A DNA stretch of 64,000 nt from Nesterenkonia lacusekhoensis (GCF_017876395.1 NZ_JAGINX010000001.1:1798001-1862000), one strand, 5' to 3'; positions 15,665-24,852 are shown, numbered from the stretch's first letter. Numbers and translations: made by a program. The notes: generated from the sequence alone by a model not told the origin.

Positions 15665-16735
15665 TCAGCCCTGCAGGAGAGTGCTGAGCGCTCCGAGTCC
15701 GACGACCACCGCCGCGCAGGCCAAGCCCGCCCAGCCGCGCATGCTGGGCCTCTCGCGCAGGATCACCACTGCCAGCAGGATGGGAACTGCCGGGTAGACC
15801 GCGACCACCGCTGAAGTGGTCGCCAGCCCGATGCCGGCAGCGCTCAGATGGAACAGCATCATCCCGGCTGCGCTGAAGCCGCCGGCCAGCACCACCAGTG
15901 CCCCGTCGCGGCCGCGCGGAACCAGTCGGCTGCGACGCGCGATCGACGTTCCCCCGCCTCGGACCATGAAGATCACGAGCATCACCGCCAAGGAGACCAC
16001 GGCCCAGGCGGCCAACCCCTGGGTGAAGCTCTGCTGCGGAATCTGGGCGACGCCCACCAGCTCCACGGCGTAGCCGAGTCCTCCCGCCAGGGGAAGCGCG
16101 GCAGCGCTCCATCCGGAGCGGGAGGACGGCGGAGCGCCCGGCCTCGTGCTGTGCTCCGAACTTCGAGGGCCGCGCCGATCCCCGCTCTGAGCGTGGCCTA
16201 GGCTGCCGGAACTGTCGACGCCGACGACGCCGTCCTGGCTCACACCGTCCACCACAGAGATCGGGCCGGTGATCACCGGAAGCGGCGACGTCACCACCGC
16301 AACACCTTCTCCGCGCTTCTGAGAGACCAGCAGCCAGACCGTCAGCATGGACAGCGCCACCAGCACCAGACGCAGCGGTGAGGCCTGCTCGCCGAGGAAG
16401 ACCAGCGCCACCAGCGCCGGAGTCACCGTAGTGGTCACTGTGGAAGCGCCCACTGCCAGAGTGAAGGTGGCCCGAGACAGCGCCGCGTACAGGCAGAGGG
16501 AGCCGACGACGCCGCCCCCAGCGGCCGCCCCACCCCACAGCAGTGCCGCCGTGTCCCAGCCTTCTGCAGGCTGGGCCAACAGCAGCGTCAGCGCCACGGC
16601 CACCACGCCGAACTGGGTCCAGTAGGCCACTGCGACCGGGCCCCGACGCCTGCTGGCGGTGCCGCTCATATAGTGTCCGGCGCCGAACATCGCCGCGGCC
16701 AGGACTGCACAGAGAATTTCCACGGCGACCACCAT
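15665..16735 (-). CDS. EamA/DMT-family transporter
   Basis: 356 residues with about ten hydrophobic helices in two EamA halves. The first half starts VEILCAVLAAAMFGAGHYMSG and includes SLCLYAALSRATFTLAVG. The second ends VVAVYPAVPILLAVVILRERPSMRGWAGLACAA, the typical last-helix motif with a conserved Arg-Glu-Arg-Pro. A hydrophilic insert of about 75 residues (near 170-245) divides the halves and is longer than usual. The substrate is unknown; family members export metabolites or amino acids. The ATG at 16735 is chosen because the protein begins with its first helix there. It is divergent from a LysR gene that probably controls it. Confidence 0.85.
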   Translation of the reverse strand: MVVAVEILCAVLAAAMFGAGHYMSGTASRRRGPVAVAYWTQFGVVAVALTLLLAQPAEGWDTAALLWGGAAAGGGVVGSLCLYAALSRATFTLAVGASTVTTTVTPALVALVFLGEQASPLRLVLVALSMLTVWLLVSQKRGEGVAVVTSPLPVITGPISVVDGVSQDGVVGVDSSGSLGHAQSGDRRGPRSSEHSTRPGAPPSSRSGWSAAALPLAGGLGYAVELVGVAQIPQQSFTQGLAAWAVVSLAVMLVIFMVRGGGTSIARRSRLVPRGRDGALVVLAGGFSAAGMMLFHLSAAGIGLATTSAVVAVYPAVPILLAVVILRERPSMRGWAGLACAAVVVGLGALSTLLQG

Positions 16736-16783
16736 GACGGAGCAGCTCTGTTCTCGTCCACGGCACTGATGCAGGGCATTCCG

Positions 16784-16798
16784 TTGCCGGGTGTGCAA
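16784..16798. promoter_or_regulatory. Candidate LysR box TTGC-N7-GCAA
   Basis: TTGCCGGGTGTGCAA in the 78-bp gap between the divergent EamA and LysR genes is a dyad containing T-N11-A, the classical LysR-type core. It lies 16 nt before the lysR ATG, as expected for autoregulation and control of the divergent gene. Confidence 0.5.
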
Positions 16799-16813
16799 TG
16801 GTTGACTGGGGCC

Positions 16814-17740
16814 ATGGCCGCCCGACTGATCGACGATGCCCTGCCCCTGCTGGAGGCCGTCTCCCACTACGGCGGAGTCAACGCAGCCGCCGATGTCCTG
16901 GGACGCAACGCCAGCGGCATCTCGCGTCAGCTGCAGCGGCTCTCCGCAGACCTGGGAACCCCTCTGCTGCGACGACGGGGACGGCAGGTGGAGCTCACCG
17001 ACGCCGCCCAGGCCTTGGTCCGGGAGGCGCCGCATCTGCATGCCGCTGAGGAGCGTGCCCGCAGCGCGCTGTTCGATGCGGCTGACCCACAGGTCGGTCA
17101 GGTGCGGATCGCTGCCCATGTCTTCGCGGTCTCGGCCATCGCGGTGCCCGCACTGGCCGCCTGGCAGGAGCAGCACCCGCAGAGCACCTGGCTGCTGCGG
17201 GAGGCGGAGCCGGCCAACGCCCAACGGCTGCTGGTCTCCCGGGAGGCGGACCTGGTGGTGATGCCGGCCGGCCCCCACACTCCGCCCACGGACCATCCGC
17301 GCTTCACCGTGCGCCGTCTGGTGGTCGAGCCGGTGGACCTGATCATCTCCCAGAACCATCCGCTGGCGGCAGAGCACGGGGACATCGACCTGGTGGAGGT
17401 GTCAGACGAGCGATGGATTCTCGGCTCCCCCGGACAGGGCTCTCGACAGGAGATCCTGGAACACTGCGCCAAAGCGGGATTCACGCCTTCAGAGGGCCAT
17501 CACGCCCAGGACTGGACCGCCGTCTCCTCTCTGGTGGCGGCGGGGCTGGGGGTGTCCTTCATGCCGCGGATGGCACCCACCCACTCCGGCGTCGTGCGAG
17601 TGCCGCTCTCCGGGCCCAGCGCGCCGGTGCGGACCGTGCTGATGGTGATGCGCCGCGGCTCCGAGGGCTGGTCCCTGCTGGCGGAGACGATGGAGGCCCT
17701 GGTCAGCCGAGCCGCCGAGGAGGTCCGCCGTCCCCTCTGA
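16814..17740 (+). CDS. LysR-family transcriptional regulator
   Basis: 308 residues from the ATG at 16814. The N-terminal winged HTH (about residues 5-65) includes LEAVSHYGGVNAAADVLGRNASGISRQLQRL and LLRRRGRQVELTDAAQ. The effector domain has the expected periplasmic-binding fold layout, with a typical GLGVSFMPRMA segment near residue 245. It starts 78 bp from the divergent EamA gene and has a T-N11-A dyad in between. Local control of that transporter is the simplest reading. The effector is unknown. Confidence 0.9.
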   Translation: MAARLIDDALPLLEAVSHYGGVNAAADVLGRNASGISRQLQRLSADLGTPLLRRRGRQVELTDAAQALVREAPHLHAAEERARSALFDAADPQVGQVRIAAHVFAVSAIAVPALAAWQEQHPQSTWLLREAEPANAQRLLVSREADLVVMPAGPHTPPTDHPRFTVRRLVVEPVDLIISQNHPLAAEHGDIDLVEVSDERWILGSPGQGSRQEILEHCAKAGFTPSEGHHAQDWTAVSSLVAAGLGVSFMPRMAPTHSGVVRVPLSGPSAPVRTVLMVMRRGSEGWSLLAETMEALVSRAAEEVRRPL

Positions 17741-17763
17741 GGGACGATTCAGGCCCCGACACA

Positions 17764-17798
17764 AAGAAGGCCCCCGCCGTACTGGCGAGGGCCTTCTT
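17764..17798. terminator. Hairpin terminator between lysR and tRNA-fMet, bidirectional
   Basis: AAGAAGGCCCCCGCC (17764-17778) pairs with GGCGAGGGCCTTCTT (17784-17798) with one mismatch and a GTACT loop. CTTTCTC follows on the plus strand and T-rich sequence lies at the other side for the minus strand. It can end both the lysR transcript and the convergent tRNA transcript. Confidence 0.8.
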
Positions 17799-17806
17799 CT
17801 TTCTCG

Positions 17807-17880
17807 TTGCGGGGGCAAGATTTGAACTTGCGACCTCCGGGTTATGAGCCCGGCGAGCTACCGAACTGCTCCACCCCGCG
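17807..17880 (-). tRNA. Initiator tRNA-fMet (anticodon CAT)
   Basis: The minus strand folds into a full cloverleaf starting CGCGGGGTGGAGCAG. The anticodon CAT is at 17844-17846 inside an anticodon stem closed by three G-C pairs (GGG/CCC), and the T arm contains GTTCAAATC. The C1-A72 mismatch (acceptor CGCGGGG against CCCCGCA) and the GGG/CCC stem identify the initiator rather than the elongator. CCA is not encoded. An AT-rich promoter-like stretch with TATATAAG lies upstream at about 17900-17910. Confidence 0.95.
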
Positions 17881-17932
17881 TTGGGTTTCCCTGAGCGGGA
17901 CTTATATAGCTTACAAGCTTATGAACGTTATG

Positions 17933-17979
17933 CAAAATCGAGCGGCGCGGCCAGGATGTGATCCTGACCGCACCGCTCG
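17933..17979 (-). terminator. Intrinsic terminator of the UPF0182 gene
   Basis: On the minus strand CGAGCGGTGCGGTCAGGAT pairs with the downstream ATCCTGGCCGCGCCGCTCG, followed by ATTTTG. The hairpin begins 7 nt after the UPF0182 stop codon and separates that gene from the tRNA promoter. Confidence 0.8.
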
Positions 17980-17985
17980 ACATCG

Positions 17986-20900
17986 TCACTCGCCGTTCAG
18001 CGCTTCGAGCTCAGCCAGGGCCTCGGACAGGCGCTCCTGGGCCTCGCCGTAGGCGCCCCAGTCTCCCGTCTCGAAGGCCTCCTGGGAGTCCTCCCAGGCG
18101 TCGAGGACCTCGTCACGGATGGAGTCGAGGTCGCCGTCTCCGGCTGCCGGCGCATCGGCCTGCTCCTCGTCCTCCTCCTCAGGGGCAGCCTCCTCGTCCT
18201 CCTCAGGGGCCGGCTCCTGCTCGGCACCGTCCTCGACGGCGCCCTCCTCGCCCTCAGGCAGCTCGAGGTCGTCGTCGACAGCCTCACCCTCGACGCCGGC
18301 GCCCTCAGCGACCGCAGCGCCGGACTCGCCTCCGAAGACCTGGTCCAGCGCCTCGCCCAGGGTGTCGGCGAAGCCGACCTCCTCGCCGTAGGCCACCAGC
18401 ACGTGGCGCAGCGCCGGGTATGCCGCCGCGGTGCCGGTGGACTGGACATAGACCGGCTGGACATACAGGATGCCGTCGCCGGCGGGCAGGGTGATCATGT
18501 TGCCGTTGATCACCTCGGAGGCTCCCTGACGCAGCAGGTTCAGCTGCTGGGAGATCTGCGCGTTGGAGTCGAAGTTCGCCTGGGTCTGGCCCGGGCCGGG
18601 AACTGCGGTGTCACGCGGCAGCTCGAGCAGACGCAGCTGACCATAGTCGTCGTGCTTCACGCCGTCCTCGCCGGTGCCGGCGTCGCCGGAGGCGGCGAGG
18701 AAGCCGTAGAGCACGTTGCGCTGCTGAGCACCCTCAGCCACCTGCGGAATGAAGGTACCGGTCAGGGAGAAGCTCTCCTCCTCCTGCTCCGGCATCCGCA
18801 GAGTCATGTAGTACGGGGGCTGGGCCACCGAGTTCTCGCCCTCGCTGGTCGGATCGTCCGGAACCGACCAGGCGTCGTTGCCCTCGTAGAAGGTGCCCGG
18901 ATCGGTCACGTGGTACTCACCCAGCAGGGCGCGCTGCACGCGGAACATGTCCTCGGGATAGCGGACGTGATCCATGAGCTCGGCGCTCATCTCCGAGTAG
19001 GGCTGCAGAGTGCCCGGGAAGATGTTCTCCCAGGACTGCAGAATCGGGTCCTCGGTGTCCCATGCGTAAAGCTCCACCGAACCGTCATAGGCATCGACAG
19101 TGGCCTTGACCGAGTTGCGGATGTAGTTCACGTTGCCGGTCAGCACCTGTCCGCCCTGGGTCAGAGCATCCGTGGTGGCCGACTCCAGCTGCTGCTGGGT
19201 CGAGTACGGGAACGCGTCCGAGGTGGTGTAGCCCTCGACGATCCACTTCACCCGGTCACCGACGATCGCCGGGTAGATGTTCTGATCGACCTCCAGGAAC
19301 GGTGCGACCTTCTCGACACGCTCCCTGGGCTGACGGTCGTAGAGGATCTGGGACTCTTCGTTCATATCGCCGGAGAGCAGGATCTCCGGGGACTGGAACT
19401 GGATCGCATAGACCAGCCGGTTGAAGATGTTGCCCACCGACGGCCCGCCGTCGCCGGAGAAGGTGTAGACGGTGTCCTGGTCCGAGTCGGCCGATGCCGG
19501 GCGGTCCAGCTCCATCGGGTCAGCACCCTCGGGGGCACCCACGATCGAGTACTCCGGGGAGTTCTCCCCGAAGTAGATGCGCGGCTCGTAGTCCTCGTCG
19601 CTGGCCAGCTCACCGTGGGTGGGGATGCCCTGCAGGGTGAAGTCGGGCCGGCCCTCCGGGGTGACCGTGGAGGCGTTGGCCGCCACCAGGCCGTAGCCGT
19701 GGGTGTAGATCAGGTGCTGGTTGACCCAGGAGGCATCGTCGGCGACGTTGACCTCACGGGCGGCGATGACGGTGTCATGAGTGTCGCCGTCGAGGTCGTA
19801 GCGGTCGAAGCTCAGCGTCTCCGGGAAGGAGTAGTACTGACGGAACTGCTGGAACTGGCCGAAGGCCGCAGAGACCAGGTTCGGGTCCAGCAGACGGATG
19901 TTCTCAGTGTTGGCGCCGTCCTCAGCCAGCGCCCCCTCCTCGGCCACCATCTCGGCGTCGTAGTCGCTCTGCTCGAGCTCATCGAGACCGTAGGCCAAGC
20001 GGGTCATCTCCATGTTCCGCTCGATGTAGGGGGTCTCCAGAGTCCGCTCGGACGGCTGGACTTGGTACTCCTGGACCAGGAACGGGTAGAGCGCACCACC
20101 GATGACGGCGGTGACCACCAGCATGGCCGCACCGATGATGCTGAAGCGCCACCGGCCGGTCACAGCGGTCAGGATGAAGACCAGTGCGACGACGGCCGCG
20201 GCCACCGCCAGGATGGTCTGTGCGGGGATGACCGCGTTGACGTCGGTGTACATGGCACCGGCCCAGTTGCCGCCCTGATCCTGCAGCGTGGCGTAGCGGT
20301 CCATCCACCAGTTCACGCCCTGCAGCAGCAGGAAGACTGCACCGGTGACGGCGATGTGCCAGCGGGCGGCCTTCTCCACGACGAACTTGCCGGACTGTTC
20401 GATCCGGATGCCGCCGTAGAGGTAGTGGCAGAGGATGCCGGCGATACCGGCCACCAGGACCGCTGAGATCAGGAAGCCGTTGAGGAAGCCCAGGAAGGGC
20501 AGGGTGAAGACGAAGAAGCCGAAGTCCAGGCCGAACTCCGGATCAGCTGCGCCGAAGGGCTCCTGATTGATGAACAGCAGCACCGTCTCCCAGGCGCCCT
20601 GAGCGGTGGTGCCGGCGAAGACACCCATCAGCGCAGGCAGACCCAGCATCACCAGACGCCGCATGGAGTCCAAGGACTTCTGGTAGCGGGCCACCGAATC
20701 GTTGACCTGGCCCCTCAGATTCTGCGGGCGGTTCCGGAACGCCAGCCACAGGCTCAGCCAGACCAGGAAGCCCATCAGCAGGAAGGCGACGACGAAGATG
20801 CTGATCCGGGCCAGCCGCTCGGTCCAGAAGACCTCGGAGTAGCCCAGGTGGTTGTACCACTGGATCTCCGCGTAGAAGCCGGAGAAGACCATGAAGGCAC

Positions 20901-21135
20901 CGATCAGCGCCGCGATGATCACAATGGTGATGATCAGCGCGGAGGGACGGCGCGGGCCGGTGCGTTCGCCGGAGTCGCTGCTGCCGCCCCCTCCGCCGAA
21001 GCCGCCGAAGCCGCCGCCGGACCCTCCGCGGCCGGAGCCGCTGTCGTCATCGTTGTTCCTGCCGGAGCCGGAGCCGAACAGGCTCCCCGACCCTCCGAAG
21101 GGGTTCGATGAACCGAATCCCTGAGAGAAACTCAC
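17986..21135 (-). CDS. UPF0182-family large membrane protein
   Basis: 1049 residues, typical of the family. A Gly/Ser-rich N-terminus with GSGSGRGGSGGGFGGFGGGG comes first. About seven transmembrane helices lie in the first 400 residues (e.g. ALIITIVIIAALIGAFMVFSG). A large extracytoplasmic region follows, containing NGFLI..., WVNQHLIYTHGYGLVAA and VPGPGQTQANFDSNAQISQQ. The C-terminal 110 residues are extremely acidic (EEDEEAAPEEEDEEQ). No function is established for the family. The GTG at 21135 has GAGAGGG 5 nt upstream. It lies downstream of the PDZ-Lon protease gene, as in related actinobacteria. Confidence 0.92.
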   Translation of the reverse strand: MSFSQGFGSSNPFGGSGSLFGSGSGRNNDDDSGSGRGGSGGGFGGFGGGGGSSDSGERTGPRRPSALIITIVIIAALIGAFMVFSGFYAEIQWYNHLGYSEVFWTERLARISIFVVAFLLMGFLVWLSLWLAFRNRPQNLRGQVNDSVARYQKSLDSMRRLVMLGLPALMGVFAGTTAQGAWETVLLFINQEPFGAADPEFGLDFGFFVFTLPFLGFLNGFLISAVLVAGIAGILCHYLYGGIRIEQSGKFVVEKAARWHIAVTGAVFLLLQGVNWWMDRYATLQDQGGNWAGAMYTDVNAVIPAQTILAVAAAVVALVFILTAVTGRWRFSIIGAAMLVVTAVIGGALYPFLVQEYQVQPSERTLETPYIERNMEMTRLAYGLDELEQSDYDAEMVAEEGALAEDGANTENIRLLDPNLVSAAFGQFQQFRQYYSFPETLSFDRYDLDGDTHDTVIAAREVNVADDASWVNQHLIYTHGYGLVAANASTVTPEGRPDFTLQGIPTHGELASDEDYEPRIYFGENSPEYSIVGAPEGADPMELDRPASADSDQDTVYTFSGDGGPSVGNIFNRLVYAIQFQSPEILLSGDMNEESQILYDRQPRERVEKVAPFLEVDQNIYPAIVGDRVKWIVEGYTTSDAFPYSTQQQLESATTDALTQGGQVLTGNVNYIRNSVKATVDAYDGSVELYAWDTEDPILQSWENIFPGTLQPYSEMSAELMDHVRYPEDMFRVQRALLGEYHVTDPGTFYEGNDAWSVPDDPTSEGENSVAQPPYYMTLRMPEQEEESFSLTGTFIPQVAEGAQQRNVLYGFLAASGDAGTGEDGVKHDDYGQLRLLELPRDTAVPGPGQTQANFDSNAQISQQLNLLRQGASEVINGNMITLPAGDGILYVQPVYVQSTGTAAAYPALRHVLVAYGEEVGFADTLGEALDQVFGGESGAAVAEGAGVEGEAVDDDLELPEGEEGAVEDGAEQEPAPEEDEEAAPEEEDEEQADAPAAGDGDLDSIRDEVLDAWEDSQEAFETGDWGAYGEAQERLSEALAELEALNGE

Positions 21136-21231
21136 GTCTACCCTCTCTTCGCCTCCCGGACCAGGTGCGAGCCGGGACGCGTGGTGTGGTTGTTGGTGCT
21201 GCCGTATTCAGTAGTGCGATGTTCAGTGCAG

Positions 21232-21287
21232 CAGTCTCGGTGCTGCTTTCTCGGTGCTGCGGTCTCAGTGCTGCCTATTCAGTTCCG
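21232..21287. repeat. 14-bp imperfect tandem repeat, four units
   Basis: Units CAGTCTCGGTGCTG (21232), CTTTCTCGGTGCTG (21246), CGGTCTCAGTGCTG (21260) and a degenerate CCTATTCAGTTCCG (21274). Related CAGTGC fragments continue upstream to about 21190. The array fills the gap between the UPF0182 start and the PDZ gene's stop and overlaps the last codons of the latter. Confidence 0.75.
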
Positions 21288-22462
21288 CAGGGTTCCAGCC
21301 CTGCCAGGAAGTCATCGTCGCCGTCGCGGACCGCCTCGACGATCTGCCGAGCCTCGGCGACGTCCTCGACGCCGTAGGTCTGCAGCCCGTCAGGGACTCG
21401 GCCCTCCAGCTCCGCGCAGTTGTCCCGCGGAACCAGGAAGTGCTGAGCACCCTGGTCCTGCGATCCGACCGCCTTCTGGGCGATGCCCCCGATGGGCCCG
21501 ACGGTCCCGTCCGGATCCACGGTTCCGGTCCCGGACCACTGCTCGCCGCCGGTCATGGACTCCTCGGTCATCGCATCCACGATCCCCAGGCTGAACATGA
21601 GACCGGCGGAAGGTCCGCCCACGTTCTCCAGCTGGATGTCCACGTCCACGGGGAAATCGAAGTCTCCCTGGAGCATGATGCCGACATAATATTCGCCGTC
21701 GGCCTCCTGATACGTGGGGACCTCGACGTCGATCTCCTCGCCGTCGCGGATCACCGTCAATTCTACCGGCTGACCTGCGGCATCGTTCACCGCCGCCCGC
21801 ATACCTTCCAGACCGGTGATCTCCTCTCCCCCAGCGGCGACGACCTGGTCTCCGACCTGGAGGACCTCCGCGGCGCCGGCCTCCTCAGCCTCTGGGGCGA
21901 AGTCCAGGATGTCGAGCTGCTGGCGGTAGTCCATCCCCAGCTCCTCCAGAGCCGCCGCCAGGGCGAGATCCTGAGAGCTGGCCATGGCCTGAGTGTTCCT
22001 CTGCTGCACCTCATCGGCGGTGGTGCCGGAGGGGTAGACCAGCTCATGAGGCATGATGTCGGTGCTCGGTGAGAGCCAGCCGGCCACCACATCGGGGACG
22101 CGCACCGTATTGGTCGGTTCGCCGCTGACGTAGACGGTGGTCAGGCTCAGTGTGCCCTCAGTGTCATAGGTGTCTGCGCCCTCCACCGTGATCACAGGCT
22201 CATCCTCGGTCTCACCGGTGGTGTTGAAGATGGGCCCTGGAGCCTCCAGAAGATAGGGACTGGGCAGCGTCAGGGAGGTCAGCCCGAGAACCAGAGCCGA
22301 GAGGCCGGCCGCGGTCTTGACCGTCCGGCGCAGCGTCCAGGAACGCGAGGGCGTCGTCGGCGGCTCTGCGCTGGGCGCACGCACGAAGGAGCCGTACGGG
22401 GAGGCAGGGGTCTCTGGGCGCTCGGACATAGTGATCTGCGACATTCTCTCACTGACCTTCAT
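21275..22462 (-). CDS. PDZ domain-containing Lon-like serine protease (YlbL-type)
   Basis: 395 residues from the longest start; ATG codons at 22444 and 22429 are possible. A cytoplasmic N-terminus and one transmembrane helix (LSALVLGLTSLTLPSPYLL) come first. A PDZ domain follows near residues 195-260 (VGDQVVAAGGEEITG). A Lon-type proteolytic domain ends the protein, with the Ser in GGPSAGLMFSLGI (about 284) and the Lys in GGIAQKAVG (about 329). This Ser-Lys dyad is that of Lon proteases. It is a membrane-anchored protease facing outward, with unknown substrates. The C-terminal end runs into a 14-bp repeat array. Confidence 0.9.
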   Translation of the reverse strand: MKVSERMSQITMSERPETPASPYGSFVRAPSAEPPTTPSRSWTLRRTVKTAAGLSALVLGLTSLTLPSPYLLEAPGPIFNTTGETEDEPVITVEGADTYDTEGTLSLTTVYVSGEPTNTVRVPDVVAGWLSPSTDIMPHELVYPSGTTADEVQQRNTQAMASSQDLALAAALEELGMDYRQQLDILDFAPEAEEAGAAEVLQVGDQVVAAGGEEITGLEGMRAAVNDAAGQPVELTVIRDGEEIDVEVPTYQEADGEYYVGIMLQGDFDFPVDVDIQLENVGGPSAGLMFSLGIVDAMTEESMTGGEQWSGTGTVDPDGTVGPIGGIAQKAVGSQDQGAQHFLVPRDNCAELEGRVPDGLQTYGVEDVAEARQIVEAVRDGDDDFLAGLEPCGTE

Positions 22463-22564
22463 CCCCTGGCGAACTGGGGCATCCGCGCAGAGACAGGGGC
22501 CCTGCGCCCTCGCTACGCTGGTGTCTCATCCATCTGCGAATCGACCACGAGCAGGGAGCGTCCG

Positions 22565-24103
22565 ATGAGCGAGAACAACCGGAACAACCAGGGATCCGGC
22601 GACGGCGAGAACCCGCAGGACCCCATGGAGGAGTTCTTCAAGCAGCTCTTCGGGGGCCAGATGCCCGGTCAGGGAGACGACGCCGACGCCGGCGGCTCCG
22701 CCGGCCGCGGCCCCTCCATGGGCTTCACCGGAAACCCAGGCCAGGGACAGGGCGGATCCGGCGATCAGACCGGCGGCTTCCCCGGCATGCCCCCGGGCTT
22801 CGACCCCTCCCAGATGGGCATGCCCATGGACCCGCAGATGATGCAGCAGATCATGGGCCAGGTGCAGGCGATGTTCTCTGCCATGCAGAACCCCTCGGAG
22901 GAGGACCAGGGCCCGGTCAACTGGACCATGGCGCGGCAGGCAGCCCGCCAGGCCGCCTCCGGAGACGATCCCAGCGTCTCCTCCGCCGAGCGTCGGGAGA
23001 TCGATGACGCGCTGCGCCTGGCCGAGATGTGGCTCGACGGAGCCACAGCCTTCGAGAGCCCCGGTGCCATCGGCCACGCCTGGTCCCGCGCCCAGTGGGT
23101 GGAGGAGACCTTCGACTCCTGGAAGCGGCTGACCGAACCTGTCGCCGAATCCGTCTCCAAGGCGCTCTCGGGCGCGCTGAAGGAGCAGCTGGATGAGCAG
23201 GGCGGCTCGATGCCTCCGGAGATCGCGTCCATGATGGGCGGCGCCGGATCCCAGCAGATCACCGGCATGATCGAATCGATGGGCGGCATGGCCTTCGGCA
23301 TGCAGCTGGGTCAGGCTGTGGGCGAGCTGGCCAAGGAGGTCCACGGATCCTCGGACATCGGGCTTCCGCTGGCCGGCCACTCCATGGCGCTGCTGCCCAA
23401 GAACGTCCGCGAGTTCGGCGAGGGCCTGCAGGTCGACCCCCGAGAGATCCTGCTGTTCCTGGCTCTGCGCGAGGCCGCCCGGATGCGGCTCTTCAGCCGC
23501 TCCCCCTGGCTGGAGCAGGATCTCTTCAACGCCGTGGCTCAGTACGCGGCCGGCATCCACATCGATATGAGCCGGATCGAAGAGGCCGCCTCCCAGATCG
23601 ACCCCAGCAACCCGCAGGCTATGCAGGATGTCCTCGGCGAGGGCCTGTTCACCCCGGAGCGCACCCCCATGCAGGAGGCGGCGCTGAAGCGGATCGAGAC
23701 CACGCTGGCCCTGATCGAGGGCTGGGTGGACGACGTCGTCTCGCAGGCGGCCGAGCATCTGGAGTCGCTGCCCAGGCTGCGCGAGACCATGAACCGGCGC
23801 CGCGCGACCGGCGGACCGGCGGAGAACACCTTCGCCGCATTGGTCGGCCTGGAGCTGCGGCCGCGCCGTCTCCACGACGCCGCCGCACTGTGGGCCCACC
23901 TGCGCCAGAGCGAGGGCATGTCCGGACGCGACGATGTCTGGTCCCACCCGGATGTCCAGCCGGATGAGCAGGACCTGGACGACCCGCAGGGCTACCAGAC
24001 CCGCCGCAAGGAGCGGGAAGAGGAGTCGGCCAAGATCGACGAGGAGCTGCAGAAGCTGCTCGACGGCGGCTACGACGGCAAGGGTTCCGGCGAGACCAGC
24101 TGA
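22565..24103 (+). CDS. Zincin_2 / DUF2342-family protein (metalloprotease-like)
   Basis: 512 residues. The first 110 are disordered and rich in Gly, Met, Gln and Pro (MPGQGDDADAGGS, PPGFDPSQMGMPMDPQMM). The conserved domain starts near WTMARQAARQAAS. It contains WVEETFDSWKRL and the helix LFLALREAARMRLF, where a zincin would carry HExxH; here the motif reads REAAR. The family is classified as zinc-dependent metalloprotease by fold, but I cannot see an intact zinc site, so enzyme activity is doubtful. The start has GGGAGCG upstream. A TACGCT hexamer at 22515 may be its -10. The 3' end overlaps the convergent gene by 34 bp. Confidence 0.82.
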   Translation: MSENNRNNQGSGDGENPQDPMEEFFKQLFGGQMPGQGDDADAGGSAGRGPSMGFTGNPGQGQGGSGDQTGGFPGMPPGFDPSQMGMPMDPQMMQQIMGQVQAMFSAMQNPSEEDQGPVNWTMARQAARQAASGDDPSVSSAERREIDDALRLAEMWLDGATAFESPGAIGHAWSRAQWVEETFDSWKRLTEPVAESVSKALSGALKEQLDEQGGSMPPEIASMMGGAGSQQITGMIESMGGMAFGMQLGQAVGELAKEVHGSSDIGLPLAGHSMALLPKNVREFGEGLQVDPREILLFLALREAARMRLFSRSPWLEQDLFNAVAQYAAGIHIDMSRIEEAASQIDPSNPQAMQDVLGEGLFTPERTPMQEAALKRIETTLALIEGWVDDVVSQAAEHLESLPRLRETMNRRRATGGPAENTFAALVGLELRPRRLHDAAALWAHLRQSEGMSGRDDVWSHPDVQPDEQDLDDPQGYQTRRKEREEESAKIDEELQKLLDGGYDGKGSGETS

Positions 24104-24852
24104 CACGGGCACTCCGGGTGCACCGGGGCCGGACGCCGGTCCGCTCCGCCGTCGGCGGTGAGCACCAGGCTGTGCTCAGCGAGCGCGGGCCGGTGCTGCG
24201 CCTCCACCAGGATCAGCAGCTGCCGGGCGATGAGTCCGGCGGCGATCTGGTGGAGCAGCCGATCCTCTCCGGACTGTCCCCGGGAACCGGTGGTCTGGTC
24301 GACGCTGGTCTGGTCACTGGCGCTCTGATCACGGGGATCCGGTCCGGCGCTGAGTTCCCAGCATCCTGCGCAGGCGAAGCCCTCCGGCGCAGCCGGCTGG
24401 GACGCAGCCGGATGGGCCATCAGCGGACCGATCATCGCTTCCCCCACCGAGGGGCCGCCGGTGACCGGCATGACCAGACTGGCGTGCTGAGCGGCCAGGC
24501 CGAGGTCCTCCTGAATACTGAGGTCCTTCTGAAGGCCGAGGTCCAGCACGCAGACATCGGTTCCCACCGGGCGCATGTCCCCCGGACACTCCACGACCGC
24601 AGGAGGACTTCCCTCAGCTCTGGCGGAGTGTGCCGCGCGGTCCAGCAGATCCTTCACAGCCGTGCTGCGCGGCAGTCCGTGGTGGATACTCAGGTACGGG
24701 TCCCCCACCTGCTGGGCGGTGACCGGTGCGCCGTCGCGCAGCAGCAGAGTCCCGACGCCGGCCTCGGCCAGGGCGAGCGCGGTGCGCGCGCCCACCGGGC
24801 CCAAGCCGTCCACCAGGACTGCGGCCAGCCGACGTCGTGGGTGAAGGTCCAT
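24070..24852 (-). CDS. ThiF-like Rossmann-fold protein (TOMM leader-binding / E1-like family)
   Basis: 260 residues from the ATG at 24852 (MDLHPRRRLAAVLVDG). The N-terminal half has a Gly-rich dinucleotide-binding loop, VDGLGPVGARTALALAEAGVGTLLLRDG, like ThiF/MoeB adenylyltransferases. The C-terminal half includes FACAGCWEL, which may be one metal-binding Cys pair. Proteins of this type are regularly found beside DUF2342 and UvrD2 genes in actinobacteria without a known pathway. The protein is short for an E1-like enzyme, so activity is uncertain. It overlaps the convergent DUF2342 gene by 34 bp. Confidence 0.65.
   Translation of the reverse strand: MDLHPRRRLAAVLVDGLGPVGARTALALAEAGVGTLLLRDGAPVTAQQVGDPYLSIHHGLPRSTAVKDLLDRAAHSARAEGSPPAVVECPGDMRPVGTDVCVLDLGLQKDLSIQEDLGLAAQHASLVMPVTGGPSVGEAMIGPLMAHPAASQPAAPEGFACAGCWELSAGPDPRDQSASDQTSVDQTTGSRGQSGEDRLLHQIAAGLIARQLLILVEAQHRPALAEHSLVLTADGGADRRPAPVHPECPCQLVSPEPLPS

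Noticed and set aside
16736-17377. N-terminal extension of the EamA transporter through the lysR gene
   Set aside because: The frame is open, but the sequence before the ATG at 16735 has no family similarity and lies antisense to LysR.
18403-20466. Plus-strand frame of about 690 codons inside the UPF0182 gene
   Set aside because: Antisense shadow typical of high-GC coding DNA; the minus-strand protein is well conserved.
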